A stretch of DNA of 64,000 bases from Acidobacteriota bacterium (GCA_013289855.1 JABCZD010000002.1:434001-498000); one strand, 5' to 3'. Numbered from the stretch's first letter, positions 9,101 to 16,705 are shown. A program made the numbers and translations. Notes: generated by a model from the sequence alone, not told the origin.

Positions 9101-9551
9101 GACTTCGTTTGCTGTGCCCTGCACGCTGGCGCAAGGAACGGGCGCGGGGAACTGTCAACTGATCAATCCAGCCACTGGAGCGAACTGCACCCTGCAAGGC
9201 ATTGGGCTGAACTGCATCAACTCCATGCACTTCGGCAGCGAGGGCCGTAACTCGCTGATTGGACCCCACTTCCGCCAATTCGACTTTTCCATTTTCAAGG
9301 ATACCGCGATTACGGAAAGGTTGAGGCTGAACCTGCGTTTCGAAGCTTACAACCTGTTCAATCATCCCAACTTTGCGAATCCCTACCTGCCTTTGTTCAT
9401 TGCCGACGCGGCACCGAACGGAATTAACGCCAACGGAACGAGTGTCGGCTCACTAAGCCTGAAGACGACAGGCGACGTCGGCATCGGCTATCCCGTGCTG
9501 GGTAACGGCGGTCCGCGCAGCTTGCAGATTGCAGCGAAGTTCACCTTCTAG
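6102..9551 (+). CDS. TonB-dependent outer membrane receptor with carboxypeptidase-regulatory-like N-domain
   Basis: A 1149-residue outer membrane protein of the acidobacterial type. Residues ~1-29 are a signal peptide ending ASAQ. Residues ~30-115 form a CarboxypepD_reg-like beta-sandwich (GTVTDSSGASVAGATVTV, then TTAEDGSYAVPELPIGTYNV). The plug follows (LPVNGRDYQKLIYLVPGV, FSVNGARGRSNNFLLDGTDM, SAGGVINIVTKSGT) and then a long beta-barrel ending with the aromatic residue of AAKFTF. Such proteins import or process polymers or glycans; the ligand cannot be told. ATG 6102 is preferred over GTG 6096 because AAGGGG sits 5 nt before it. A strong hairpin follows the stop. Confidence 0.93.
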   Translation: MRAIRKLHVEALVCLAMLFFVFGLSASAQTFRGTILGTVTDSSGASVAGATVTVKNIGTGLTRTVTTAEDGSYAVPELPIGTYNVTVTLTGFKSGVVNALAVDVSTQVRADVVLQAGDVAQQIEVQGDTLPQVDTTEDTLGGIIQSRVVTNLPVNGRDYQKLIYLVPGVTGSPDQITDSPGSFGVFSVNGARGRSNNFLLDGTDMNDGYRNDPAINEAGVFGTPATILPLEAIAELRVLSNFEAEYGRSAGGVINIVTKSGTDNFHGSAFDYFRNTVLNARNYFNTVQNSVVGGTNPQDPFHDNQFGAAVGGPIIKDKTFFYVDYEGVRETGSESSLACVPTATDLALATPAGGVNPVIASLISAGKAWPAPNLSGSCIGGGGQTVVADNAALSTPFSNSVDNGIVKVDQQLNANNLFTGRYYIGNSTQLFPLALTGGGLLPNYDTQTPTRVQMVALSYVSTLSPALTLEFRLGWNRFAEGFFPEDRSFNPTSIGLDNVSESGTGTLDPYNFGLPTITVAPFAQLGADKGDPRQRVDTNWHMVQNVSWKRGKHDIKFGYEFRRSSVSQIFNRTARGTLDFNSLNDFLAGNPDGGSQIAGNTNRNTFENSYAGYFQDSYHVKRNITLNLGLRYDYFGIIQDKQDNFTNIDPTTGALILVGAGRLYQPDYRNWAPRVSVAWDVMGTGKTVVRAGYGIFYDAYSQDMFEGHLPFNSGFDPGPEYNGFGPNPISFASATGATLTSGQPIYGFTSPMSDAFGVDPNLRTPYLQNFNLNLQQQLTRKMVFQIGYVGSTGHKLLRFRDINQPTLAAIQQFNYSAASGFDPTITTNGSLGGCFCTPRPFGSSPYYFVNYEEASANSSYNSLQTSWRINEWHGLTSSVNYTWSHSIDDASDGEDYVPNAAQPDNSQGPLNSNRGNSNFDVRNRFTWNFIYQLPDRKGQWSRLTDGWGVNGIVTVQSGQPFQLNYNFEDDYNGTGEDFARPDVVGPIVYNQNDPSNYLQLTSFAVPCTLAQGTGAGNCQLINPATGANCTLQGIGLNCINSMHFGSEGRNSLIGPHFRQFDFSIFKDTAITERLRLNLRFEAYNLFNHPNFANPYLPLFIADAAPNGINANGTSVGSLSLKTTGDVGIGYPVLGNGGPRSLQIAAKFTF

Positions 9552-9610
9552 CGCCTTATTTTGTAGGAGCCCTACTTTTGTGGGAGCCCTATTTTATATG
9601 AGATTGGCGA

Positions 9611-9643
9611 ACGGCCCGGCGGACTGCCGGGCCGTTTGTTTTG
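9611..9643 (+). terminator. Terminator after the receptor gene
   Basis: A 10-bp GC-rich stem (ACGGCCCGGC / GCCGGGCCGT) with a 5-nt loop, followed by TTGTTTTG. It is ~60 nt past the receptor stop. Just before it, a GTAGGAGCCCTA-like segment occurs twice. Confidence 0.75.
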
Positions 9644-9822
9644 CCGCGAGCCTCTTTGCCGCGGCATCCAGCGCTGACATCCGCGAGAATCTTAGAATTT
9701 CTGATACAGTGCTGGCGACGCGACCTACAAGGCCAGGGGCAACGTGTTTGCCGGGAAGGCTTTAGCCGTGCAAAGCGCGATTCGCGCGCGTAAGTTTTTG
9801 CCGGCCTCGTGCGTACTACTTT

Positions 9823-10431
9823 ATGGAAACGCTGAGACCAGGCCGGATGAGTGCTCCCGGAACAATGGAATCCACGGAGGCGGTGGCTAAGGCTCGGGCA
9901 GGTGACCCCGAGGCCTGGGGTCAGCTTTATCACGACTACGCGCCGGCCATTTTCCGGTTTTGCCGAAGGGCTTTGCCGACGCGGGAGGATGCGGAAGACG
10001 CGACTATGGAAGTCTTCATGAAATTGCGAGGCAAGTTGCACCAATACGACGAGAGCCGTTCCTTCTCCGCCTGGCTGTACAAGATTGCCGCTAATCATTG
10101 TTGGGATACCTTGCGGCGGCGTAAGATTCGCCAGGGCAAGGAAACGGAAGATTTGGATACCGTGCCGCTCGAGCATCCGGACGCCAGCCAGTTGGAAAAA
10201 CTAATCGAACAGCGCACCAGCGACGAGGTGCGTAAGGCCCTCGCTAAAGTGGGACCCCGCGCGCGCATGGCCCTGGTGATGCGCTATTACTCCGATATGA
10301 GTTACGACGAAATTGCTGATGAGCTGGGCGTGCGCCGCGCCTTTGTAGGCGTGGTGCTGCTTCGCGCCCGCCATGAGCTGCGCCAAGCGCTGGAAGGCAA
10401 CGCTGCGCTGGTTGCGGGAGGGGCCCAGTGA
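9823..10431 (+). CDS. ECF-type RNA polymerase sigma factor
   Basis: A 202-residue sigma-70-family factor. The region 2 helices are visible (GQLYHDYAPAIFRFCRRALPT...DAEDATMEVFMKL...FSAWLYKIAANHCWDTLRRRK), followed by region 4 with its helix-turn-helix (MRYYSDMSYDEIADELGV...VGVVLLRARHELRQAL). Start choice is uncertain: ATGs at 9847 and 9865 are also possible and would remove a poorly conserved N-terminus. Its TGA overlaps the GTG of the next gene, which carries an anti-sigma zinc finger, so the pair forms a classical sigma/anti-sigma unit. Confidence 0.9.
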   Translation: METLRPGRMSAPGTMESTEAVAKARAGDPEAWGQLYHDYAPAIFRFCRRALPTREDAEDATMEVFMKLRGKLHQYDESRSFSAWLYKIAANHCWDTLRRRKIRQGKETEDLDTVPLEHPDASQLEKLIEQRTSDEVRKALAKVGPRARMALVMRYYSDMSYDEIADELGVRRAFVGVVLLRARHELRQALEGNAALVAGGAQ

Positions 10432-12146
10432 ACGAAGGAAATACGACCAAAGGTCAGCAGGGCGGAGCGCTCGAGCATCTCGACGAGATGACCTGCCTGC
10501 TGTACATCGAGCGGCAACTAGACCGCACGCGCGGTATGGAGGTTTCCGCGCACACGCAGGAGTGTGCGCAGTGCCGCACGTTGCTGCGCGCGCTGGAGCG
10601 CGAATCGCGGCTGCTCACGCGGGCGATGTTCGAGGAGGATGAGCCGTTGCCCACGCGGCTCGCGCAATTTCAGGAACGCGCGCGGAAATCAATGCAGTGG
10701 GTTTGGGGAATTGTCCTAGGGTTGGCGGCCACTGGCGTATATGCCTTGTATAACGGCTACGTGGCGCCGTGGCAGCAGCAGCTCGAGCAAGCAGGGTTCG
10801 GCGGAACGAATTTGTTGGGCCTGCTCATTTTTCAAGGCGCTTTCTGGAAAGGGTGGCAATCCATGGTGACACTACTTGAAGTGTTGGCGCTGCTGACGCT
10901 GGGCGGCTTTGCCACGATCATTATTCGGCGGCGCGGTCGTCGCGGCTTCGGCATGGCCATGCTTCTGGCCGCGCTATTGGGCAGCGCGGCGCTGGCTGGT
11001 CCGGCGTCGGCCACGGAATTTCGCAAGGGTCAGACCACCGAAATCATCAACGCCGATGAAGTCATTCATGGTGACGTTTACATCACCGCGGAGCGTGTGC
11101 GCGTTGAAGGCACCGTCGAAGGCGATCTATTTATCTTTGCGCAAAACGCGGAAGTGAGTGGACATGTCAAGGGTGATGTCATCAGCTTTAGCCATACCAC
11201 GCGAATCACCGGTCAGGTCGATGGCAACGTTCGCGCGTTCACTAATACGCTGATCATTACCGGCACCGTCGGGAAAAACGCTATGACTTTTGCGGAGTCG
11301 TTGGAGCTGGAAGGCTCGGGCAAAGTCGGCGGCTCCGTAACTGGATTTTTGACCAGTCCGACGCTCGACGGCCAGATCGGCGGCGATGTTTTGCTGTTCG
11401 ATCACGTTGCGATAATTAACGGCAAGGTGGACGGCTCGGTGGATGTGCGAGGAGAATCGCTGGGGATTGGTCCCAAAGCTGAAATTGCCGGTCACACAAA
11501 ATTTGAAGGAACCAAAGAGGCGGAGGTTTCGCCGCAGGCCAAACTCGCGTACCCGCTCGAATACAAGAAGAAGGAACACTCCACGCAGAACACCGCGCAC
11601 CATTATTTGTGGCAGGGGATTTGGGCCGCGGCGCTGATTTTATTTGGCCTGGTGGTGTTTTTGCTGCTGCCGGATTTTTCGCGCCAATCCGTCGCCAACG
11701 CCGAACGGTATGGTGCGTCCTTCGGTTTGGGCGTGTTGGTCTGTTTCGGTGTGCCCATTGCCGCGATTATTGTCTGCATCACTGTGGTGGGTTTATTCGT
11801 TGGGCTTTCCGCGCTGTTCATCTGGTACGCCTCGTTGTATGTGGCCATGGTGGTGGTGGGCGGATTGGTGGGGCAGTGGGTGCTGGGGCGCACCAGCGAG
11901 CATTGGCCGTTGATCGGCCGCATGGTGCTTGGTGTGTTGCTGGTGCGGGTGTGTACCGCGGTGCCAGAGATTGGCGGGTGGGTAAAGTTCGCGGTGGTTC
12001 TGTGGGGACTCGGAGCCATTTCGTTGAGTATTTACCAGCGGTTTGCGCCTGTAGTCGCGCCGCCGAATAGTTCGGCGCCGCCGACGCCGTACGCGCCTCC
12101 GCCGCTGCCGCCAAACACCACGGTGGGCGGGATTCAGCCGGCGTAG
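10428..12146 (+). CDS. Zinc-finger anti-sigma protein fused to a bactofilin-like membrane protein
   Basis: A 572-residue protein starting with GTG inside the TGA of the sigma gene (GTGA). Residues ~20-65 hold the anti-sigma zinc-finger signature H-x3-C-x2-C (HTQECAQC). Membrane segments follow (~90-110 and ~140-165). The extracytoplasmic or central part (~200-370) is a run of short beta-helix repeats of the polymer-forming/bactofilin kind (DEVIHGDVYITAERVRVEG, VEGDLFIFAQNAEVSGHV, GKVDGSVDVRGESL). The C-terminus has at least four more membrane segments and a Pro-rich tail. I infer that it holds the sigma factor at the membrane and releases it when the envelope assembly changes. Confidence 0.85.
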   Translation: MNEGNTTKGQQGGALEHLDEMTCLLYIERQLDRTRGMEVSAHTQECAQCRTLLRALERESRLLTRAMFEEDEPLPTRLAQFQERARKSMQWVWGIVLGLAATGVYALYNGYVAPWQQQLEQAGFGGTNLLGLLIFQGAFWKGWQSMVTLLEVLALLTLGGFATIIIRRRGRRGFGMAMLLAALLGSAALAGPASATEFRKGQTTEIINADEVIHGDVYITAERVRVEGTVEGDLFIFAQNAEVSGHVKGDVISFSHTTRITGQVDGNVRAFTNTLIITGTVGKNAMTFAESLELEGSGKVGGSVTGFLTSPTLDGQIGGDVLLFDHVAIINGKVDGSVDVRGESLGIGPKAEIAGHTKFEGTKEAEVSPQAKLAYPLEYKKKEHSTQNTAHHYLWQGIWAAALILFGLVVFLLLPDFSRQSVANAERYGASFGLGVLVCFGVPIAAIIVCITVVGLFVGLSALFIWYASLYVAMVVVGGLVGQWVLGRTSEHWPLIGRMVLGVLLVRVCTAVPEIGGWVKFAVVLWGLGAISLSIYQRFAPVVAPPNSSAPPTPYAPPPLPPNTTVGGIQPA

Positions 12147-12258
12147 GTTTTGTAGGCGTAAGTTCGCGCGGCGTCGCCTTGCTCGGCTAGTGTCGCGGGA
12201 GGATTTTCCCAGTCACGAAAAGATTTTAGTAGTCATGCCAAAATTTTTAGGGGACAAG

Positions 12259-12296
12259 AAAAAAGCCGGCCCGAAAAATCGGGCCGGCTTTTTTTT
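12259..12296. terminator. Bidirectional terminator between convergent genes
   Basis: AAAAGCCGGCCCGA pairs with TCGGGCCGGCTTTT around a short A-rich loop. There is a T run on the plus side and an A run on the other, so it can serve both the anti-sigma gene and the lipoprotein gene that converge here. The rest of 12147-12409 is empty. Confidence 0.85.
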
Positions 12297-12409
12297 CGGC
12301 TTTTTTTGTAACGCGAAGGAAAAATTCGTAGCGCTACAAATTTGTATCACGACTGGCCAGCAGCGCCGCTGCTTTGCTAGCGCTATGGACAGTTAGCGCA
12401 GCGGCCAGA

Positions 12410-13921
12410 CTATTGGTTTTGACGCACTTTGGCGGCGACGAATGGCAGCGCGTCAAACTGGCCAAAATAAAGTGCGCGGCTCGAATACGTGTCACCTACC
12501 GTGATGCTGGTCGGGGCGCTGATGCCGTCGTAGTTGGTGGCGTTAGAGCTGCTCGTGGATGGCGGCGTACCGGTCAACTGCACGAGCTGCGTAGCGGTGG
12601 TGAAATTGTAAAACGTCGGCAACGACGAAGAGGTCAACGTAAAGACGGTGTTGCTGCCTTGCGTGGCGGCGTTGCCAGGTATGCGCGTAAAGCGCAGCGC
12701 CACGGCATCGGTATTGACGGTGATCGTGGTCCCCGCAGTGGTGTATTTCGTTACGTGGACGGCCACCATTTGGCCGGGTAGCAGAACCGAGGTGTCGCTA
12801 GCATTCGGGAAATTGCCGAGGTCGGCCGGAGTTGTCAGTCCTTGCGTGTCGACGCCAAAGAGCACGCCCGCGTTGAGGCTCACGGTCATCGGCGCGCCGA
12901 TGGGGAACGGACTCGGAAGCTGAGTGTTGGCGGTGCTGACGTCATAGTCGTTGGCGACCAGCGTGAATAGCGTCGAGTTGGTGGGGTTAACCGCGACCGT
13001 GCCTTCGATCCAGTCGGTGTTGGTGGTGCTAATCGGCGGGAACGGATCGTAGGTAATCAGCGTCATGGTTCCGTCGGAATTGAGAATGGCGTTGATGCTG
13101 GCAGTCTGGTTGTTTTGCACGCAGTTGATGGTGTTGGAGCCGTCGCCAACGCCTGGCAGATTGCAGTTTGGCGTGTAGTAGGTGCTGCTGTTGGCGGTGG
13201 TGACCAGCGTGCCGTGGTTGGCGGTAGCGATGGTTACCTGGTTGCCGCTGACGGTGACGGTGCCGTTCACATCTTCAATGTAGTCGAGCTGGGTGGAAGT
13301 GAGGCTCGAGGGATTTGAGGTTCCCAAAGTAAGGGTCGATAGGTTGGTGTTGCTCACGTTTACGGCGGTAACCACCTGATTGGCCACGGTGAGCGTGCTG
13401 CCCATGTCGAAGTCAACGGAAAGGCCCGCCTGTTGGCCGGAGGTGAGCGTCAAGCCACCGTTGGGGAAGGTGATTACGGGAGTAGAGAGATTGCCAGGAG
13501 CCTGAACGATGCTCGCGTTGTTGCAACCGGGCACGCCCACGGTGATGGTGCAGTAGGTCACCGAGACATCCAGAAGGCTAATGGTCATGCTGGTGTAATT
13601 GCCGGCAGGCGCCGTAAACGAACCCAGGTACGCGGAATCACTTTGCAGGCGGGTTAGATCGAAAGCCGGCGACTTCGGACCGGTGATGGCGATCGGGTTG
13701 CCGGAGGCGGGCGTCAGCTGCACGCCGCCGACGGTGACGCTGTATGACAAGATCGTGGTGTTGGGCGGAGGCGCCAGAGGATTGGCGCGCAGAGTCACGC
13801 TTACGGTGGCGTTGCCGGTGGGCGGTGTCACGCCGCCGCCGTCATCGCCCAGGCCGCTGCAGGCGGTCATGGATACTGCGGCGAGCAAGACGAACAAAAA
13901 TAAGGTCTTTGTATTGGTCAT
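12410..13921 (-). CDS. Secreted lipoprotein with DUF4382/DUF5666-like beta domains
   Basis: A 503-residue surface protein. Residues 1-20 are a lipoprotein signal (LFVLLAAVSMTACSG) with Cys ~20 as the likely lipidated residue. A first beta domain (~38-140) resembles DUF4382 (ATVSVTLRANPLAPPPNTTI...GNYTSMTISLLDVSVTY), and later repeats near 230-290 and 370-430 look like DUF5666 (VNGTVTVSGNQVTIATANHG; GQMVAVHVTKYTTAGTTI). Family names are from memory and approximate. ATG 13921 is used because it begins the signal peptide and has a GTGGGG upstream; the frame stays open for 201 further codons back to 14524 without protein-like sequence. Confidence 0.75.
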   Translation of the reverse strand: MTNTKTLFLFVLLAAVSMTACSGLGDDGGGVTPPTGNATVSVTLRANPLAPPPNTTILSYSVTVGGVQLTPASGNPIAITGPKSPAFDLTRLQSDSAYLGSFTAPAGNYTSMTISLLDVSVTYCTITVGVPGCNNASIVQAPGNLSTPVITFPNGGLTLTSGQQAGLSVDFDMGSTLTVANQVVTAVNVSNTNLSTLTLGTSNPSSLTSTQLDYIEDVNGTVTVSGNQVTIATANHGTLVTTANSSTYYTPNCNLPGVGDGSNTINCVQNNQTASINAILNSDGTMTLITYDPFPPISTTNTDWIEGTVAVNPTNSTLFTLVANDYDVSTANTQLPSPFPIGAPMTVSLNAGVLFGVDTQGLTTPADLGNFPNASDTSVLLPGQMVAVHVTKYTTAGTTITVNTDAVALRFTRIPGNAATQGSNTVFTLTSSSLPTFYNFTTATQLVQLTGTPPSTSSSNATNYDGISAPTSITVGDTYSSRALYFGQFDALPFVAAKVRQNQ

Positions 13922-14180
13922 GGATACCCCACGTTCAGCAAGTTGGCGTTTTTCGACCCCCCGGTAGAAAACGCTGCACGTCTGTAGTTCGACTGTACCG
14001 CCCGGCAGCGTCCATGCCCGCGTAAAATGCGGCGGAGTGCCCAAGTATGTAATCCCTGTGCGGCAGAGCAGGTGTTGGGTGAGCGGCGTCGCGTTCGTGT
14101 CGTGCAGCGAAGTTCGCAGGTCGTGTTCCGCTGCTGTGCCAAATTGGGAATTGTTGCACCCACCCCACCCCCCCTGCTTT

Positions 14181-14330
14181 GCGAAAGAGATAGACTGCAA
14201 AGGGTTTACGGGGTACATCGTGCGAAAGAGTAAGACTCTAAAGGGTTTATGCGCAGGAGTTGTGAAAGAGTAAGATTCTATTGGGGTTAGAGGGCGTACG
14301 GAAGATTCTGTGAAAGAGAGAGACCCTACC
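14181..14330. repeat. Four imperfect direct repeats in the lipoprotein leader
   Basis: The core GAAAGAG followed by AGAC/AGAT and an AAAGGGTTTA-like part begins at 14183, 14224, 14264 and 14312, spaced 41, 40 and 48 nt. Copies one and two are most alike and copy four has lost its 3' half. They lie inside the ~600-nt leader predicted from the promoter at 14530-14558, so they may act on the mRNA or be a decaying minisatellite. The remainder of the 674-bp gap (13922-14595) shows no gene. Confidence 0.6.
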
Positions 14331-14529
14331 CCCGGGTGTTTTTGGCAAAGAGTGCGCAGCGTATAGAAAATGCTGGAGATATCGCGAATTGTGAATTGAG
14401 AAGAGTGTGTAACGTATTGAAAATAAAGGATCGCATTTTTCGTGGTGTGGCAAGGGCGTGGGACAAGGGAGACACGAGGAACCGGGGAAGCTGCAGCAAT
14501 CTGCGCGTTGGGTCGACTTAACACACGCG

Positions 14530-14558
14530 ATACTATCCTAATTGATTAATGTTGTCAA
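14530..14558 (-). promoter_or_regulatory. Strong sigma-70-type promoter upstream of the lipoprotein gene
   Basis: On the minus strand a perfect TTGACA and a TAGTAT are separated by exactly 17 nt. Transcription would start near 14523 and run ~600 nt before the lipoprotein ATG. A GTG lies 5 nt after the -10 box (14524) and opens a frame continuous with the lipoprotein. Confidence 0.7.
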
Positions 14559-14595
14559 TAGGCCGCCTAAGAGTACTAGCAAGGGCGTCTCGAAC

Positions 14596-15456
14596 TCAAG
14601 AACCTGCCCCACTCGCCACTGGGTGCTGGAGATCCTTGCTCGCCCAAAATGGATCGCCCACAGTCGATAAGTCGGCGAAGTGCTGACATGCGCCCTCTTT
14701 TAGATACCGAAGCTTGTTGCTCGGAGAAACAGTCTGAGCATCTCCGTCATACTCAAGAAGGACTGGGAAGTGCGGCTTCTTGCGCCAGGGAGTGATGAGT
14801 TGCACGAAGAAACCTACGGCAAGCGAAGCCAGAAGCCCGTTCGGCCAAATTACCTGCGGTCGGCCCCCGGCGGCGCCATATGCTTGAGCCTCTAACGCAA
14901 GTGCGCGATTTTCAATAATTCCCATACAACGTAGGCAAGGGCCACCCGGGAGAGAAAGCGCAGCCTGGCCTCCTATTGAAAATTGTTCGTTTAACTGGTG
15001 TACGTCCATGCCGATGTCGATGTATGGCGTGAGATAACGCCGCGCTGCGGTCTCCAACTGCTGACGCTCGCCAACGGAATCAACGCATCCAAAGATCACA
15101 TCGCATGACCGAAGGGCAGTCGCACAAGTCTGCCATCGGCTAGCTTCGATCCAGGTCCGCGCGCTCGAGTTAACCCCGAGAATAACCCTCGCTGCGACGA
15201 AGGCTTTTGTGGCGCCGCTGTGGACATCTTGCTGCGTAGCTCCGACCAGACGATTCAGATTTGTGTCCTCCACGACGTCTGGGTCAACGAGAACAAACTC
15301 ACCGACGCCTAGATGGCCGAGTTGCTGCGCAATATGTGAACCACCTCCCCCGAGCCCCACTATCGCCACACGGGTGCCGTCCAAGACTGAGGCACTGTCC
15401 TTTCCAAGAAAGCTCTGACGATCAAGATTCAATTCCCTGCGAACAGCTTCTTTCAT
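14596..15456 (-). CDS. E1-like ThiF family adenylyltransferase of a ubiquitin-like cassette
   Basis: A 286-residue Rossmann-fold enzyme expected to adenylate the C-terminus of the Ub-like protein and form a thioester. The ATP-binding glycine loop is VAIVGLGGGGSHIAQQL (~residues 30-46), followed by DPDVVEDTNLNRL with the Arg finger and conserved Asp/Asn residues, and DVIFGCVDSVGERQ. CLRC near residue 183 could be half of a zinc site or contain the thioester Cys. It lacks the extra C-terminal domains of eukaryotic E1. It is the last gene of a four-gene set, and its ATG overlaps the stop of the JAB gene (ATGA). Base composition is less GC-rich than the flanking genes, which fits an acquired island. 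Confidence 0.88.
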   Translation of the reverse strand: MKEAVRRELNLDRQSFLGKDSASVLDGTRVAIVGLGGGGSHIAQQLGHLGVGEFVLVDPDVVEDTNLNRLVGATQQDVHSGATKAFVAARVILGVNSSARTWIEASRWQTCATALRSCDVIFGCVDSVGERQQLETAARRYLTPYIDIGMDVHQLNEQFSIGGQAALSLPGGPCLRCMGIIENRALALEAQAYGAAGGRPQVIWPNGLLASLAVGFFVQLITPWRKKPHFPVLLEYDGDAQTVSPSNKLRYLKEGACQHFADLSTVGDPFWASKDLQHPVASGAGS

Positions 15457-15950
15457 AGTTTCCTCGTCGGAGTGCCTACAACCGCGAATCGAGAGATCTC
15501 AACCGGAGCTTCACGACCGGGAATCCAACACTTGCCACAAGCAGAGTCCTCGCTTAAAACAAGCGCGCCATGCGGGAGATCGGATTGCACATTCCAGAAA
15601 TCGGGGACAAACCTCGCCGTTTCTTTTTCGTCGATATGACTAAAGCGCGGTTTACCTCTATGAGAATGCAAATGCACATGAAACATCGATGCTTGCCGGT
15701 TGTACGCGACTTGAAGGGCTTTGCGAATCGCGCCAGACCCCATCATTGCGCCAACACTTTGATCATCGATATAGTCCCCGTCGGCAATATCGTGGAGACT
15801 ATGCGAAAGGACGATCAAACCTCCGTCATCAAGCAGACCGACGCGGCATAGCAAGAAGGCCACGCGCTCACCCGCAAACGGATGGGGCCGTTCCAACTGA
15901 GCTTTGGTTTCGTCTAGGAGGTGCCGGGTAATCTTGAAAATTGCCTTCAT
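15453..15950 (-). CDS. JAB/MPN (JAMM) metalloprotease of the ubiquitin-like cassette
   Basis: A 165-residue JAB1/MPN/Mov34-type zinc peptidase, expected to trim the Ub-like precursor or remove it from targets. The JAMM residues are visible: Glu in ERVAFLLC (~residue 29), the pair HVHLHSH near residue 100, and Ser and Asp in FSHID. Length and order fit prokaryotic JAB domains. The start at 15950 is chosen because its ATG overlaps the E2-like stop (ATGA) and begins a sensible domain; a longer frame to 16133 overlaps the E2-like gene. It ends in TGA overlapping the ATG of the E1 gene. Confidence 0.85.
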   Translation of the reverse strand: MKAIFKITRHLLDETKAQLERPHPFAGERVAFLLCRVGLLDDGGLIVLSHSLHDIADGDYIDDQSVGAMMGSGAIRKALQVAYNRQASMFHVHLHSHRGKPRFSHIDEKETARFVPDFWNVQSDLPHGALVLSEDSACGKCWIPGREAPVEISRFAVVGTPTRKL

Positions 15951-16276
15951 CGGAGGGCCCTCAGATGTTCGGCCAAAATTTCGGCGGGCCGCATTTGCGC
16001 ACTTACGTTGTTCCACGACCATGAATGCCACGTCCGGCCCAGAATGTGGTGTACGGACCAATTGGCTCCCCGTCCCGCGACTGGCTGCGAGAGAAATAGT
16101 CGGGTAGCGTACCCGCTGTACTCTTGGACGCAAAGCAGGCCTTCAACCTCGCCCGGAACGCACCCGCGAGGAAGCCGCAACCGCGGAAGGTGGATATACA
16201 TTTTTCCACCTTCCGTAATCTCCCGAACCTCTTCGCAGAGCGCACTTAGCTCCTGAAGATGCCCAGCGGCCACCAC
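15947..16276 (-). CDS. E2/UBC-like protein of the ubiquitin-like cassette
   Basis: A 109-residue protein that I match to the prokaryotic E2 family E by its pattern: a strand MYIHLPRLRLPRGC, a second strand EGLLCVQEY, and the C-terminal GRTWHSWSW...RPAEILAEHLRAL. Its role would be to take the Ub-like protein from the E1. Candidate catalytic cysteines are those of LRLPRGC (~38) and GLLCVQ (~48); which one, if any, is active is not clear. Start GTG 16276 overlaps the TAG of the Ub-like gene (TAGTG), with GGGGAG upstream. The frame is open further upstream (ELIV before the GTG) but has no usual start codon there. Confidence 0.65.
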   Translation of the reverse strand: MVAAGHLQELSALCEEVREITEGGKMYIHLPRLRLPRGCVPGEVEGLLCVQEYSGYATRLFLSQPVAGRGANWSVHHILGRTWHSWSWNNVSAQMRPAEILAEHLRALR

Positions 16277-16557
16277 TACGATGAGCTCCCCGTTCGAACG
16301 TGGGAGACAAACTTTTCGTGATGCTCGATTGCGATGGTTGCATTGTCCTCTAGCGGTTTGAATTCGCCATGGATGATCTCATCGAGTTCGCGGGAAGCAT
16401 TGACCCCGACTAACTGTTTGAAAACAGATACAATATACGTCCCACGTGGTACTCGTTTCTCCACGCCGTCAACGCTTACTACAACCAGTTCGGTCCCGGA
16501 AGGGTGGTTACCCTCCAGCTTCTGGGACCCGCTTATATCCAGCTTAGCGTCAGTCAT
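16276..16557 (-). CDS. Ubiquitin-like protein (single Multi_Ub-type domain)
   Basis: A 93-residue beta-grasp protein of the multiubiquitin family: VVSVDGVEKRVPRGTYIVSV, FKQLVGVNASRELDEI, then PLEDNATIAIEHHEKFVSHV. Most relatives carry two or more copies; this has one. It ends TGSSS, so a single Gly (residue 90) is followed by three Ser, as if it needs trimming before conjugation. Two ATGs stand side by side; the second (16557) is preferred because AGGAGG lies 6 nt before it. It heads a four-gene operon with E2-like, JAB and E1 genes, all overlapping by 1-4 nt, and faces the sigma-like gene across 148 bp. Confidence 0.82.
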   Translation of the reverse strand: MTDAKLDISGSQKLEGNHPSGTELVVVSVDGVEKRVPRGTYIVSVFKQLVGVNASRELDEIIHGEFKPLEDNATIAIEHHEKFVSHVRTGSSS

Positions 16558-16705
16558 CATGTTCCTCCTGGGCAGTGGTGCTGCCCTCACAGGTATATGC
16601 TCGCCGTCCGGCAAATTGGACCTTCCGGAGAAAAAAAGAACCAGCGATGTCCAAGAGTCCACTTTGCGAGCATTCTTATATGAGGTCCGGGGAACGACAA
16701 AAGAA

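Noticed and set aside
7983..9365. A 460-codon open frame antisense to the TonB-dependent receptor gene
   Set aside because: It lies entirely inside a well-supported gene; its residue pattern is that of the reverse strand of GC-rich codons, with no domain and no SD.
13924..14524. The lipoprotein as a 704-residue protein from GTG 14524
   Set aside because: The extra residues are not protein-like and would place the lipoprotein signal internally; kept only as a finding about the leader.
16334..16705. 5' part of the plus-strand frame 16334-16849 as a gene
   Set aside because: Up to ~16560 it is antisense to the Ub-like gene. Only the part after ATG 16706 reads like the sigma-like protein.
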